Source of the DNA: Burkholderiaceae bacterium
Lineage (GTDB): Bacteria; Pseudomonadota; Gammaproteobacteria; Burkholderiales; Burkholderiaceae
Assembly (NCBI GenBank): GCA_947450605.1
Contig: CANFWB010000015.1
Span: forward strand, 1 to 36,782
Reading direction: 5' to 3'
Length of the DNA stretch: 36,782 nucleotides
Notes under the pieces: model-generated
Told to the model about the DNA's origin: nothing
Seen by the model: the letters and a program-made list of their open reading frames with translations, nothing else
Databases searched by the model: none
In this document: one piece after another, positions 19,780 through 29,588 of the stretch
Numbering within the stretch: position 1 is the stretch's first letter
Layout: the number at the start of each line of letters is the position of its first letter
Position numbers and translations under genes: made by a program

Positions 19780-20970
19780 CTAAGGAATCGTCTTTGGTGC
19801 CACATCCTTTGATTCAGTGGCTCTTGTTGGCATCGCGCCCATCGACCAAGCAATTATAAGCCAGCATAAAAGCAGAACTGCGCCCATGACAAAGACTGAT
19901 AAATCGCCATGGCTATCCATTAACCAACCCCCGATAACAGCCCCAGTAAAGAGGCCAATTGACTGAGTAGTGTTGTAAACACCCAGAGCAGTACCCTTGG
20001 ATTCTTTGGCAAAACGAGAAACTAAGGATGGTTGCAATGCCTCCAGCAAGTTAAAGCCAACAAAGTAAATCAATAAGGCAATAGCGATAGCAGTAATCGA
20101 ATGGGTGCTTGTAAACACCAATTCAGCAATCAAGAGCAGCGCAATTGCCACCAAAAGGATGGTTCGTAACTGCTGCTTCTTTTCACCAAAAATCAGAATG
20201 GGCGCCATCATGAAAAAGGAGAGTAGTACGACTGGGAGGTAAACCTGCCAATGGGAGGCCAATGGGAGGCCAGCCTGCACAAGTAAGCGTGGCACAACCA
20301 AAAACATCGCTACCTGAGTGGCGTGCAATACAAATACGCCGGCATTCAGACGCATCAACTCAGGTCGCAGAAAAACGTCTTTCAGGCTCGCTTGCTGCAC
20401 CTTAGGCTCTGGCTTAGTGCTCGGCAGAAGGTAATAAGCAACCCCTATTCCACCAAGCCCAAGCACTGCCAACACTACAAAAATGCCGCTCAAGCTAATC
20501 AAGCGATAGATTGGGGCGGCAATCACCAAGGAGAGGGCAAATGAGAGGGCAATGCTGCCACCAACGATGGCCATCGCGCGGGTGCGGACTTGCTCACGGG
20601 TTAAATCGGCGACCCAAGCAGAAATCGCTGCTGAGACAGCTCCTGCGCCCATTACCCCACGACCGATGGCAATCCATAAAAGATCGTCTTGGGCAGCGCA
20701 AATTAAGGCACCTGCAACAAATAGAGATAGTCCCCATAAAACGACGGGTTTTCGACCAATTCGGTCAGATAAGCGTCCTAAAGGGATATAGAAGCAGGCC
20801 TGGACAATATTGAAGATTCCCAGAGTCAATCCAACCCATAAAGCATGCTCCCCGCCCGGCAAGCCCCGTGCATGAATGCTAAAAACGGGCAAAAGCAGAA
20901 ATAGGCCCAGCATGCGGAGGCCAAAGATGCCTGCTAAGGCCAGAGTGGAGCGAAGTTCAGAAGGATTCAT
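19780..20970 (-). CDS. MFS transporter, YajR-like, without the C-terminal YajR domain
   Basis: A 396-residue major facilitator with about 12 hydrophobic segments. Motif A appears as GRLSDRIGRKPVV (about 63-75), and ADLTREQVRTRAMA follows the fourth helix. The text closely resembles E. coli YajR (LRMLGLFLLLPVF; SRFAKESKGTALGVYNTTQ), but YajR has 454 residues with a C-terminal ferredoxin-like domain. This protein ends after the last helix with a short polar tail. The substrate is unknown; drug or metabolite efflux is only a guess. It diverges from uvrA with 37 bases between start codons and lies 74 bases upstream of ssb. Confidence 0.88.
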   Translation of the reverse strand: MNPSELRSTLALAGIFGLRMLGLFLLLPVFSIHARGLPGGEHALWVGLTLGIFNIVQACFYIPLGRLSDRIGRKPVVLWGLSLFVAGALICAAQDDLLWIAIGRGVMGAGAVSAAISAWVADLTREQVRTRAMAIVGGSIALSFALSLVIAAPIYRLISLSGIFVVLAVLGLGGIGVAYYLLPSTKPEPKVQQASLKDVFLRPELMRLNAGVFVLHATQVAMFLVVPRLLVQAGLPLASHWQVYLPVVLLSFFMMAPILIFGEKKQQLRTILLVAIALLLIAELVFTSTHSITAIAIALLIYFVGFNLLEALQPSLVSRFAKESKGTALGVYNTTQSIGLFTGAVIGGWLMDSHGDLSVFVMGAVLLLCWLIIAWSMGAMPTRATESKDVAPKTIP

Positions 20971-20993
20971 GAGAAAGGGCTATATTAACAAGT

Positions 20994-20999
20994 TACGCT
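20994..20999 (+). promoter_or_regulatory. candidate -10 box of uvrA
   Basis: TACGCT lies 8 bases before the uvrA ATG (21008) and matches the hexamer seen at ilvA. Transcription from it would give a 5' leader of 0-2 bases. A second candidate, TATATT (20981-20986), would give about 15 bases. No ribosome site is visible in front of uvrA. No LexA-type CTGT-N8-ACAG box is seen in this short gap. Confidence 0.35.
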
Positions 21000-21007
21000 A
21001 AAAAATC

Positions 21008-23896
21008 ATGAATAACGAAATTAAAATCCGCGGTGCACGCACGCACAACCTCAAAAACATCAATCTAGATATCCCTAGAGAGAAGTTGGTCGTTTTGACT
21101 GGATTGTCTGGCTCGGGCAAAAGCTCGCTAGCTTTTGACACCCTCTATGCCGAAGGTCAACGTCGCTACGTAGAGTCCTTATCTGCGTATGCCCGCCAGT
21201 TCTTACAGTTGATGGAAAAGCCGGACGTAGACACGATAGAAGGCCTCTCCCCTGCTATCTCTATTGAGCAAAAAGCAACCAGCCATAACCCCCGCTCTAC
21301 GGTGGGTACGGTCACAGAGATTCACGATTACCTGCGTTTGTTATTTGCCCGCGCCGGCACCCCGCACTGCCCAGATCACGATCTGCCATTAGAGGCGCAA
21401 AGCGTTTCTCAGATGGTCGATACCGTTTTAGGAATGCCCGAAGACACGAAGCTGATGATTCTTGCTCCCGTAGTGAGTGAGCGCAAGGGTGAGTTCGTTG
21501 ATTTATTCCAAGATCTCCAAGCGCAAGGCTTTGTGCGCTTTCGTGTGCGTTCTGGAGGCGGCACAACTAACACTGCCAAAGCAGAGATCTTTGAAGTCGA
21601 TCAATTACCAGCGCTCAAGAAAAACGAGAAGCATTCCATTGAAGTAGTGGTGGATCGCATCAAGGTGCGCCCAGATATTCAGCAGCGGCTAGCAGAATCT
21701 TTTGAAACTGCGCTCCGCTTGGCTGATGGTAAGGCCATGATCGTCAATATGGACACTGGCAAAGAGATGATCTTCTCGAGCAAGTTTGCTTGCCCGATTT
21801 GCTCTTACTCATTGCAAGAGCTTGAGCCACGTCTTTTCTCATTTAATAACCCAATGGGCGCCTGCCCATCCTGCGACGGCCTGGGCCATCAGTCTTTCTT
21901 TGATCCAAAACGCATCGTTGCCCACCCTGACTTGTCGCTCGCATCTGGGGCCATCAAAGGCTGGGATCGTCGCAATCAGTTTTACTTCAAACTCTTGCAG
22001 ACACTCGCAAAGCATGGCGGTTTTGACGTTGAAAAACCCTTTGAAACCCTGAACAAGAAACAGCAAGATCTGATTTTGTTGGGCTCGGGTGATATCACTA
22101 TTCCGTTTGAATACATTAATGAGCGTGGCAAAAATAGTATCCGTGAGCATGCCTTTGAAGGTATTGTCGCCAATTTTGAGCGGCGTTATCGCGAGACTGA
22201 CTCCGCTACCGTTCGAGAAGAATTATCGCGTTATCAAAATATGCAGACATGTCCAGAATGCAGTGGCAGTCGTTTGCGCAAAGAGGCGCGCTTTGTCAAA
22301 GTGGGGGATGGCGATCAGTCTCGTGCTATTTATGAAATCAGCGCCCTTCCCCTGAAGGAAGCTAAAGAATATTTTGAAGCGCTCGAGCTCAAAGGCGCTA
22401 AACGAGAAATCGCCGACAAAATTGTGAAAGAGATTGGTTCACGTCTACGCTTCTTAAATGATGTCGGCTTAGACTATCTCTCTTTGGAGCGCAGTGCAGA
22501 TACCCTGTCTGGTGGTGAGGCACAACGTATTCGCCTGGCTTCCCAGATTGGATCGGGCCTGACTGGCGTGATGTACGTATTAGATGAACCATCTATTGGA
22601 TTACATCAACGCGATAACGATCGCCTTATTGGCACCTTGAAACACTTGCGCGATTTAGGTAACAGCGTGTTGGTAGTTGAACATGATGAGGACATGATTC
22701 GTGCCTCAGACTATGTCATCGACATTGGTCCTGGCGCAGGCATCCATGGCGGCGAAGTAGTAGCTGAAGGTACTCCGGCAGAAGTGGAGGCCAACCCCAA
22801 ATCTCTGACGGGCGCCTATTTATCTGGTCGCGAGTGGATCGCCGTTCCTGAAAAACGCATCCCTGTAAATGATAAGTTCTTAGAAATCATTGGTGCGCGT
22901 GGCAACAATTTGCAATCGGTTCATGCACAGATTCCAGTAGGCCTATTAACTTGCGTCACTGGCGTATCTGGCTCTGGTAAATCGACCCTCATTAACGACA
23001 CACTCCACCACGCAGTTGCGCAACATATTTATGGCTCCAATGCAGAGCCTGCAGCCCATGATGCAATCAAGGGTCTTGAGAACTTTGACAAGGTTATTAG
23101 CGTAGACCAATCTCCCATTGGTAGAACCCCCCGATCTAACCCTGCAACGTATACCGGTTTATTCACCCCCATCAGAGAACTCTTTTGTGGTGTACCCGCT
23201 TCACGTGAGCGTGGCTATGAGGCCGGTCGCTTCTCTTTTAACGTCAAAGGTGGTCGTTGCGACGCCTGTGAAGGTGACGGCGTTATCAAGGTAGAAATGC
23301 ATTTCTTGCCAGACGTCTATGTGCCATGTGATGTCTGTCATGGCAAACGTTATAACCGCGAGACACTAGACATTCGCTACAAAGGAAAGAATATTCATGA
23401 AGTGCTGTCGATGACCATCGAGCAAGCACATGAATTCTTTGAAGCCGTTCCTATCGTCAAACGTAAACTCAAAACCTTGCTCGATGTGGGCTTGGGTTAC
23501 GTCAAACTAGGTCAAAGCGCTACCACTCTATCAGGTGGCGAAGCGCAACGCGTCAAACTCTCACTAGAGCTGTCAAAACGCGATACCGGCCGAACGCTGT
23601 ACATTTTGGATGAGCCAACTACCGGTTTGCATTTCCATGACATTCAGCTACTTCTCACCGTTTTACAAACCCTGAAAAAACAAGGTAATACGATCGTCAT
23701 CATTGAGCACAATTTAGATGTGATCAAGACTGCTGATTGGATTATTGACTTAGGCCCTAAAGGCGGCGCTGGCGGCGGGCAAATTATTGCTACTGGTACA
23801 CCAGAAGAAGTTGCCAAAAATGAGGCTAGCTTTACTGGTCACTATCTGGCGCCATTACTGATTCGTAAACCAGTCCCAGCGAAAAAGAAAAAGTAA
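21008..23896 (+). CDS. uvrA: excinuclease ABC subunit A (UvrA)
   Basis: The damage-recognition ATPase of nucleotide excision repair, acting as a dimer with UvrB on DNA. It has 962 residues (E. coli 940) and two ABC ATPase modules. Module 1 has Walker [10 protein letters not shown] (from G32), the zinc cluster CPIC...CPSC and signature [12 protein letters not shown]. Module 2 has Walker [10 protein letters not shown] (from residue 652), the zinc cluster CDACEGDGV...[10 protein letters not shown], signature [12 protein letters not shown] and Walker [13 protein letters not shown]. The ending is unusually lysine-rich (PVPAKKKK), and its A-rich codons double as part of the opposite-strand antiporter terminator. 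It diverges from the MFS gene and converges with the KefB-like gene. Confidence 0.98.
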   Translation: MNNEIKIRGARTHNLKNINLDIPREKLVVLTGLSGSGKSSLAFDTLYAEGQRRYVESLSAYARQFLQLMEKPDVDTIEGLSPAISIEQKATSHNPRSTVGTVTEIHDYLRLLFARAGTPHCPDHDLPLEAQSVSQMVDTVLGMPEDTKLMILAPVVSERKGEFVDLFQDLQAQGFVRFRVRSGGGTTNTAKAEIFEVDQLPALKKNEKHSIEVVVDRIKVRPDIQQRLAESFETALRLADGKAMIVNMDTGKEMIFSSKFACPICSYSLQELEPRLFSFNNPMGACPSCDGLGHQSFFDPKRIVAHPDLSLASGAIKGWDRRNQFYFKLLQTLAKHGGFDVEKPFETLNKKQQDLILLGSGDITIPFEYINERGKNSIREHAFEGIVANFERRYRETDSATVREELSRYQNMQTCPECSGSRLRKEARFVKVGDGDQSRAIYEISALPLKEAKEYFEALELKGAKREIADKIVKEIGSRLRFLNDVGLDYLSLERSADTLSGGEAQRIRLASQIGSGLTGVMYVLDEPSIGLHQRDNDRLIGTLKHLRDLGNSVLVVEHDEDMIRASDYVIDIGPGAGIHGGEVVAEGTPAEVEANPKSLTGAYLSGREWIAVPEKRIPVNDKFLEIIGARGNNLQSVHAQIPVGLLTCVTGVSGSGKSTLINDTLHHAVAQHIYGSNAEPAAHDAIKGLENFDKVISVDQSPIGRTPRSNPATYTGLFTPIRELFCGVPASRERGYEAGRFSFNVKGGRCDACEGDGVIKVEMHFLPDVYVPCDVCHGKRYNRETLDIRYKGKNIHEVLSMTIEQAHEFFEAVPIVKRKLKTLLDVGLGYVKLGQSATTLSGGEAQRVKLSLELSKRDTGRTLYILDEPTTGLHFHDIQLLLTVLQTLKKQGNTIVIIEHNLDVIKTADWIIDLGPKGGAGGGQIIATGTPEEVAKNEASFTGHYLAPLLIRKPVPAKKKK

Positions 23897-23918
23897 TTCA
23901 AACTGAATGAGTTGAATT
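23886..23918 (-). terminator. candidate terminator of the KefB-like gene, overlapping the uvrA 3' end
   Basis: On the minus strand, an AT-rich imperfect hairpin (AATTCAACT / AGTTTGAATT, one bulged base, 5-base loop, 23895-23918) is followed by the T-rich run ACTTTTTCTTTTT. That run is the complement of the terminal lysine codons of uvrA. The stem is weak, so efficiency is uncertain. Confidence 0.45.
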
Positions 23919-23924
23919 AGGCAA

Positions 23925-25907
23925 TCAGAGCAATTTAGATTCGGCCAAATCCGTTGCTTCTGAATTGCCTGAGAGCACCAAAATATCGTTGGCCTGTAAA
24001 CGCAATTCTGGGGTGAGCTCTAACTGGACATAGTCAGAGCCCCCTACTTTTCGTCTAACGGCTTGCACGCTGACACCTTCATTTTCAAGGTGGAGCTCAT
24101 CCAGTGTTTTGCCAATACTGATTGATTCAGGCAGCAAGGTCACCGAATGCAAACGCCATGATTCATTTGATCCAAAATCATCATCGGTAGCGCCGCGGAA
24201 GTATCCCCTCAACAAGCTATAGCGAGCCTCTCGCGCACTCGTAATACGACGCACCACTTTTCGCATGGGCACACCCATCATGAGTAATACATGCGATGCC
24301 ATCATGAGGCTGCCTTCAATCAACTCGGGCACAACCTCAGTTGCACCAGCCGCCTGTAGCTTGGCCAAGTCTGCATCATCTTTAGTGCGCACCAAGATAG
24401 TCATGCCCGGGCGTAAATGCTCCACTTGGTGCAATACTTTTAATGTTGCCGGTGTATCCGCATAAGTAATCACCACTGCTTTTGCCCTAGCTAAACCAGC
24501 GGCAACTAAATAATTTTCTCTACTCGCATCGCCATAGACCACGTTGTCACCAGCAGCAGCAGCTTCTTTCACGCGATCAGGATCCATATCTAAAGCTATG
24601 TAGGGAATTTTTTCTTGATCCAGCATGCGCGCCAAGCTTTGGCCTGAACGGCCAAATCCACAAATCACCACATGATTTTCCGTGCGAACACTTTTTGCTG
24701 CAACACGGGTTAGTGCCAATGATTGCAAGAGCCACTCATTGCTGGAGAAACGCATAGCAATGTGATCGCTGTATTGAATGAGGAAGGGTGCGCCAAACAT
24801 GGAGAGCAACATGGCTGCCAAGACCGCTTGACTTAAAGCGGGATCAATTAAATCCAGACCATCAATTTGATTTAAGAGCACGAAGCCGAATTCACCCGCC
24901 TGCGCTAAACACAAGCCCGTCCGAATAGAGATGCCTGGACTGGAACCAAAGGCACGCGATAGCAAAGCAATTAAGCCAAACTTAAACATCAGCGGGCCAA
25001 TTAATAAGAGTAAGACCAATATCCACTGCTGGTGGATGACCTCAAAATCGAGCAACATGCCTACGGTAATAAAGAAGAGTCCCAGCAAAACATCTCTAAA
25101 AGGCTTAACGTCTTCCTCCACTTGATGGCGGTAGGGTGTCTCTGCGATCAACATGCCCGCCAGGAAAGCACCCAGTGCCAAGGACAGGCCAAAATGCTCT
25201 GTTAGTCCAGCCATGCCCAACACAATGAGCAAGAGGTTGAGCATGAAAAGCTCTTGGGAGCGCAATTTAGCCACCAAGCTAAACCAGCGACTCATTAAGG
25301 TTTGCCCAATAACAAAAATAAGGACAAGCGCCACTGTAATCTTGATAGATGCTGCCGTCAGTGCCAGAAATAGATCGCCTGGGTTTTTTCCCAAAGAAGG
25401 CAACAAAATCAAGAGAAAGACCACCGCCAAATCCTGAAACAGCAAAATCCCAATAATGTTACGGCCATGCTCGGTTTCGATTTCAGAGCGATCGGAGATG
25501 AGTTTGGTAACGATTGCAGTGGAAGACATGGCAAGCGCACCCCCCAAAGCAATGGCTGCCTGCCATGAAATCGGGTAAATCCAGTTCATGAGCAGGCTGG
25601 CCGGAACCGCTAGGAGCATGGTCAAAATGACCTGACTGCCGCCCAGTCCAAATACGATGGACCGCATAGCCCGTAGCTTGTGAAGATTAAACTCGAGGCC
25701 GATAGAGAACATCAAGAAAACGACGCCAAATTCAGCCAAATACTTGACGGTAGCTGAATCATTGGCCAATCCGAGGGCGTGGGGGCCAATTAGGACGCCA
25801 ATAGCCAAATAGCCCAAAATAGGGGGTAGCCCGAAATAGCGGAAAATAACTACCCCGGCCACTCCGGAGGCCAACAAGATGAGAGTTAACTGAAGGACTG
25901 ACGGCAT
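23925..25907 (-). CDS. CPA2-family monovalent cation:proton antiporter, KefB-like, with RCK domain
   Basis: A 660-residue inner-membrane antiporter. The first about 385 residues form roughly 12-13 hydrophobic segments of the Na+/H+ exchanger CPA2 fold (for example VVFLMFSIGLEFNLHKLRAM, ALGGALAMSSTAIVTKL and LSLALGAFLAGMLIAETPY). The cytosolic part has an RCK/TrkA-N domain with the nucleotide loop VVICGFGRSGQSLA (about 405-418), followed by a TrkA-C domain (about 570-655). Members mediate K+ (or Na+) efflux in exchange for protons; ligand and ion are unproven. The ribosome site GGGGTGAG precedes ATG 25907. It diverges from kdsD with just 11 bases between start codons. Confidence 0.87.
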   Translation of the reverse strand: MPSVLQLTLILLASGVAGVVIFRYFGLPPILGYLAIGVLIGPHALGLANDSATVKYLAEFGVVFLMFSIGLEFNLHKLRAMRSIVFGLGGSQVILTMLLAVPASLLMNWIYPISWQAAIALGGALAMSSTAIVTKLISDRSEIETEHGRNIIGILLFQDLAVVFLLILLPSLGKNPGDLFLALTAASIKITVALVLIFVIGQTLMSRWFSLVAKLRSQELFMLNLLLIVLGMAGLTEHFGLSLALGAFLAGMLIAETPYRHQVEEDVKPFRDVLLGLFFITVGMLLDFEVIHQQWILVLLLLIGPLMFKFGLIALLSRAFGSSPGISIRTGLCLAQAGEFGFVLLNQIDGLDLIDPALSQAVLAAMLLSMFGAPFLIQYSDHIAMRFSSNEWLLQSLALTRVAAKSVRTENHVVICGFGRSGQSLARMLDQEKIPYIALDMDPDRVKEAAAAGDNVVYGDASRENYLVAAGLARAKAVVITYADTPATLKVLHQVEHLRPGMTILVRTKDDADLAKLQAAGATEVVPELIEGSLMMASHVLLMMGVPMRKVVRRITSAREARYSLLRGYFRGATDDDFGSNESWRLHSVTLLPESISIGKTLDELHLENEGVSVQAVRRKVGGSDYVQLELTPELRLQANDILVLSGNSEATDLAESKLL

Positions 25908-25912
25908 ATACT
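25907..25912 (+). promoter_or_regulatory. candidate -10 box of kdsD, overlapping the KefB-like start codon
   Basis: TATACT (5/6 match to TATAAT) lies exactly 6 bases before the kdsD ATG, predicting transcription from the A of the start codon. It overlaps the first base of the divergent antiporter start codon (25905-25907). A possible -35 is TTAACT (25886-25891), 15 bases away, which is short. Confidence 0.5.
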
Positions 25913-25918
25913 CACCCC

Positions 25919-26911
25919 ATGATAGCTAAGACTCGTGACCGAACCCTAAAGCTTGCGCGCGACACCCTCACTATTGAGGCTGCTGCACTGCAAACCATGC
26001 GTGATCGCCTTGAGGGCGCCAATGCGGATGCCCTAGTGCTAGCCGTTGATCTCCTGCATTCTTGTAAAGGCCGTATTGTGGTTTCTGGCATCGGTAAATC
26101 AGGGCATATCGCTCGAAAGATTGCCGCTACATTTGCCTCCACCGGCTCCCCCGCTTTTTTTGTCCATCCTGCAGAAGCCAGTCATGGTGATTTGGGCATG
26201 GTGACTCGTGACGACGTCTTTGTCGCTTTATCCAACTCTGGTGAAACCGACGAACTCCTCACTATTGTGCCGATCGTCAAGCGTACAGGTGCAAAACTCA
26301 TTGCGCTCACTGGCGCACCAAACTCCTCATTAGCAAAACTGGCCGATGCCCATTTGGACACTAGTGTCGAAAAAGAAGCTTGCCCACTGAATCTTGCCCC
26401 AACCACCAGCACAACAGCAGCGTTGGCTATGGGCGATGCTCTAGCCGTTGCCTTGCTCGATGCCCGCGGCTTTCAAGCCGAAGATTTCCAACGCTCACAT
26501 CCCGGCGGGCGCTTGGGTCGCAAGCAGTTAATGCATGTCAGCGAAGTCATGCGTAACCTGGATGAGACTCCCAAGATTTCGATCTCTGCCTCGCTGCAAG
26601 AGGCATTACTAGAGATGACAGCTAAGCGCATGGGTATGGTGGTCACATTGGATGACAAAAATCAAGTTGCTGGCATTTTTACCGACGGTGATTTACGTCG
26701 TCAACTGGAAAAGAGCACCAATCTGGACGGTCTCACCTTAAAAAATGCTATCACCTCTGCACCACGTACTATTCCCCCAGAGCTATTGGCAGAAGAAGCC
26801 ATAGAGATGATGGAGAAACATCGCATCAACCATCTGGTGGTGACCGATCCTCAAGGCGCATTACTTGGAGCCCTCAATCTCCATGATTTATTTGCAGCCA
26901 AGGTTATTTAA
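25919..26911 (+). CDS. kdsD: arabinose-5-phosphate isomerase (KdsD)
   Basis: KdsD converts ribulose-5-phosphate to arabinose-5-phosphate, the first step to Kdo, the inner-core sugar of LPS. The 330 residues comprise an N-terminal SIS domain (about 40-180) and two CBS domains (about 206-330). Conserved elements are VSGIGKSGHIARK with K60, HPAEASHGDLGM with H90, LSNSGETDELL, PTTSTTAALAMGDALAVAL and FQRSHPGGRLGRK with H194. E. coli KdsD has 328 residues. It is followed by kdsC after 30 bases and leads the LPS precursor and transport block. No Shine-Dalgarno sequence precedes the start; see the -10 box at 25907. Confidence 0.96.
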   Translation: MIAKTRDRTLKLARDTLTIEAAALQTMRDRLEGANADALVLAVDLLHSCKGRIVVSGIGKSGHIARKIAATFASTGSPAFFVHPAEASHGDLGMVTRDDVFVALSNSGETDELLTIVPIVKRTGAKLIALTGAPNSSLAKLADAHLDTSVEKEACPLNLAPTTSTTAALAMGDALAVALLDARGFQAEDFQRSHPGGRLGRKQLMHVSEVMRNLDETPKISISASLQEALLEMTAKRMGMVVTLDDKNQVAGIFTDGDLRRQLEKSTNLDGLTLKNAITSAPRTIPPELLAEEAIEMMEKHRINHLVVTDPQGALLGALNLHDLFAAKVI

Positions 26912-26941
26912 GTAAATTCAAATATTGATTGATCTGTACCT

Positions 26942-27514
26942 ATGCCTAGCGCTTTTAATGCCCATAACACTAACCCATTAAGCCAATATCCACAGGCATG
27001 GGATCGCGCCAGCTCAGTAAAACTCTTGGTATTAGATGTCGATGGCGTGCTCACGAATGGCCAAGTATGGATCGGTGATAACGGTAAAGAATCGCTCAAA
27101 GCCTTTGATATTCAGGATGGATTGGGAATCAAGCTCTTAGAAAAGATCGGCATTACAACAGCGATCATTACAGGGCGTAGCTCCAAAATGGTTTTGGCAC
27201 GCTGCGAAGAGCTGGGTATCAAACATGTTCACATGGGCGTAGAAAATAAAGCTGTAGCTTTAGATAACATTCTGCAATCTCTGGGACTGAAGTCTTCTGA
27301 TTGCGCAGTCATGGGCGATGACTGGCCTGATTTCCAAATGATGAAGTCTGCTGGATTGAAAGTGTGCCCCGCTCAAGGGCACGAAGCCGTCAAAGAAACT
27401 GCTCACTTAGTTACCTCACGGTCTGGCGGAAGTGGCGCAGTGCGTGAAGTCTGCGACCTCATCTTAAAAGCGCAAAACCGCTACGAGGAATTGCTAGCTC
27501 AGGCGCGCGCTTAA
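26942..27514 (+). CDS. kdsC: 3-deoxy-D-manno-octulosonate-8-phosphate phosphatase (KdsC)
   Basis: A HAD-family phosphatase that releases Kdo from Kdo-8-phosphate. The 190 residues compare with 188 in E. coli. The nucleophile motif is LDVDGVLTNG with D32 and D34. Motif II is IITGRSS, the conserved lysine is K103 in VENKAVALDN, and the metal motif is MGDDWPDFQMM with D126 and D127. No cap domain is present, as expected for this tetrameric subgroup. It lies between kdsD and lptC (11-base gap), so Kdo production and LPS export are encoded together. Confidence 0.96.
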   Translation: MPSAFNAHNTNPLSQYPQAWDRASSVKLLVLDVDGVLTNGQVWIGDNGKESLKAFDIQDGLGIKLLEKIGITTAIITGRSSKMVLARCEELGIKHVHMGVENKAVALDNILQSLGLKSSDCAVMGDDWPDFQMMKSAGLKVCPAQGHEAVKETAHLVTSRSGGSGAVREVCDLILKAQNRYEELLAQARA

Positions 27515-27525
27515 GGTCTTTAGCA

Positions 27526-28170
27526 ATGCAACTGAATCCCAAAAAAATCAAACTGAGCGTATGGCGAACCTCATTACGCCTCATGCCTTTGATCTTAATG
27601 GGCACACTTACTCTCCTCACGTTTTGGTTGGTGAAGAAAAATACGCCTGCAGAGAAATCTGCCATCGAACGAGTGCGCCTTCATGAGCCTGATTACATCA
27701 TTAGAAATGGCGCGCTATCCGCTCTAAATGAATTCGGCAATACTAAATATCGGGTATTGGGCAAGAAAGTGACTCACTACGATGATGACGCCTCAATTGA
27801 TATTGAAACGCCTCGTATACGCCTGTTCCCGCCTGAAAAATCGCCGGTTACCGTCAAAGCGGATACAGGGCATTTAGATGGCGACCTCACTATTTTGGAT
27901 TTGATGAATAACGCAGAAATTTTTAGGCCGCCCCAAGCTGCCTCAGCGACTGAGCCTGCCAGACCGCGCATGCTTGCACGCTCCTCATATTTCAAGGTGC
28001 TTATTAATGATGACATTATTGAAACGGATAAGCCCATAACGCTTGAGCAGGGCGTCTCCGTCATGCACTCAACTGAAGGCGGTGTATTTAACAACGTTGA
28101 ACAAAGCATGGTTTTATCAGGGCAAGTAAGGGGTCGTATCGAGCGCATACAGCCAGGAGCCCAACCATGA
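27526..28170 (+). CDS. lptC: LPS export system protein LptC
   Basis: A bitopic inner-membrane protein that receives LPS from the LptB2FG transporter and passes it to LptA across the periplasm. The 214 residues begin with a positively charged stretch and one membrane anchor (about 20-37, LMPLILMGTLTLLTFWLV). A periplasmic beta-jellyroll domain follows, including ADTGHLDGDLTILDLMNNAE and EQGVSVMHSTEGGVFNNVEQ. Sequence conservation in this family is low, so the call rests on these features plus the kdsC-lptC-lptA-lptB order. Its stop overlaps the lptA start by 4 bases (ATGA). Confidence 0.92.
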   Translation: MQLNPKKIKLSVWRTSLRLMPLILMGTLTLLTFWLVKKNTPAEKSAIERVRLHEPDYIIRNGALSALNEFGNTKYRVLGKKVTHYDDDASIDIETPRIRLFPPEKSPVTVKADTGHLDGDLTILDLMNNAEIFRPPQAASATEPARPRMLARSSYFKVLINDDIIETDKPITLEQGVSVMHSTEGGVFNNVEQSMVLSGQVRGRIERIQPGAQP

Positions 28171-28739
28171 GTCTTGCGTATTTCAATTTCTTGCGTCAAC
28201 TCATCATCTCAACTGTGGCTATGGCTGCCTGCATGATGACAGTGGCTCATGCTGAAAAAGCAGACCAAAATAAGCCGGTCATTTTGGAGGCCGAAAAGGT
28301 CTCAGTAAATGATGTACAGCAAATCTATGAACTCGACGGTGAGGTACTCCTAACCAAAGGTAGCATTCTGATTACGGGTGAAAAAGGTAACATCAAGGTG
28401 GATCCCGAAGGCTATGAATATGTTGACGTTCAAGGCAATGCTGAATCTATCGCCAGCTTTAGACAAAGACGTGAAGGGCTGGCCAATGAATTCATGCAAG
28501 GTCGCGGCAAAACCGTGACTTACAACGCCAAGACGGAGCTCCTCACTCTGACTGGTGATGCTGATCTAAAGCGCCTTCATAATATGCAAATGCTAGATCA
28601 ATTACGCGGCTGGAAGATTGAATATGACGATGTGAAGCAATACTATCGAGTCTCCCCTCCCGCAAATGCTAAAGCAGATGACCTACCGCTGGCTAGAGCC
28701 GTCCTTTCACCAAGAAGAAAAGCTACACTAGAAAAATGA
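28167..28739 (+). CDS. lptA: LPS transport periplasmic bridge protein LptA
   Basis: A soluble periplasmic protein forming the LPS bridge from LptC to LptD. It has 190 residues. A signal peptide (about 1-29, [17 protein letters not shown]) probably cleaves after AHA. An OstA-like domain follows, with [36 protein letters not shown] and [20 protein letters not shown]. Its ATGA overlaps tie it to both lptC and lptB, which suggests tight co-translation. Length and order are as expected. Confidence 0.95.
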   Translation: MSLAYFNFLRQLIISTVAMAACMMTVAHAEKADQNKPVILEAEKVSVNDVQQIYELDGEVLLTKGSILITGEKGNIKVDPEGYEYVDVQGNAESIASFRQRREGLANEFMQGRGKTVTYNAKTELLTLTGDADLKRLHNMQMLDQLRGWKIEYDDVKQYYRVSPPANAKADDLPLARAVLSPRRKATLEK

Positions 28740-29503
28740 CCACGGATTCAAGTAGCAATCAAAAGCCAGCAACCTTAAGCGCCCAGCACCTTCAAAAGCG
28801 CTATGGATCTCGCACGGTGGTGCGAGATGTTTCGGTAGAAGTAAAGTGCGGCGAAGTGGTTGGGCTCTTAGGCCCTAATGGTGCGGGTAAAACAACCTCT
28901 TTCTACATGATTGTTGGCCTGGTTCCATTGGACGGCGGGAGCATTGTTCTGGATGGCACTGATATCACCCATCTGCCCATTCATGAGAGAGCCCGCATGG
29001 GTTTGTCCTACCTTCCACAAGAGGCTTCAGTTTTCAGAAAACTCAATGTAGCTGAAAATATTCAAGCTGTGTTGGAGCTGCAGGTTCAAGGCGGAAAGCC
29101 TTTAAGTAAGGCTGAAATTGCGCATCGCCTAGATGAACTCTTAGGTGAACTGCAAATTAGCCATCTGCGTAATAACCCAGCGCTATCCCTATCTGGCGGA
29201 GAACGTCGAAGAGTAGAAATTGCTAGAGCCTTAGCGTCCCAGCCCAAGTTCATCTTATTAGATGAGCCCTTTGCCGGTGTTGACCCAATTGCAGTCGGAG
29301 AGATTCAGCGAATTGTGCGCTTCCTGCGAGACCGTCAAATTGGCGTCCTGATCACCGACCATAATGTTCGAGAAACTTTAGGCATTTGTGATCACGCCTA
29401 CATCATCAGTGAAGGTAGTGTTCTGGCGGAAGGTAAGCCAGACCAAATCATTGAGAACGATGCCGTTAGAAGGGTCTACCTAGGCGAAAACTTCCGCATG
29501 TAA
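28736..29503 (+). CDS. lptB: LPS export ABC transporter ATP-binding protein LptB
   Basis: The cytoplasmic ATPase that powers LPS extraction with LptF and LptG, which are not in this window. The 255 residues carry Walker [10 protein letters not shown] (46-54), signature [15 protein letters not shown] (152-166), Walker [14 protein letters not shown] (172-184) and the switch histidine H209 in [19 protein letters not shown] and [14 protein letters not shown] are characteristic of LptB rather than of amino-acid LivF-type ATPases. A 4-base overlap joins it to lptA. In many proteobacteria rpoN follows; here there is a 191-base spacer and then hpf. Confidence 0.97.
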   Translation: MTTDSSSNQKPATLSAQHLQKRYGSRTVVRDVSVEVKCGEVVGLLGPNGAGKTTSFYMIVGLVPLDGGSIVLDGTDITHLPIHERARMGLSYLPQEASVFRKLNVAENIQAVLELQVQGGKPLSKAEIAHRLDELLGELQISHLRNNPALSLSGGERRRVEIARALASQPKFILLDEPFAGVDPIAVGEIQRIVRFLRDRQIGVLITDHNVRETLGICDHAYIISEGSVLAEGKPDQIIENDAVRRVYLGENFRM

Positions 29504-29588
29504 ATATTCAGAGTTTTTCGAGTATTTATCAAATAAAAATGATCTGCCCCCTTGGTTTTCAGCAAAATCGCTGATACTCTGGAGGTTC

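Noticed and set aside
21839..22150. 103-codon minus-strand frame inside uvrA
   Set aside because: It is antisense to a highly conserved coding region with no ribosome site or recognisable protein features.
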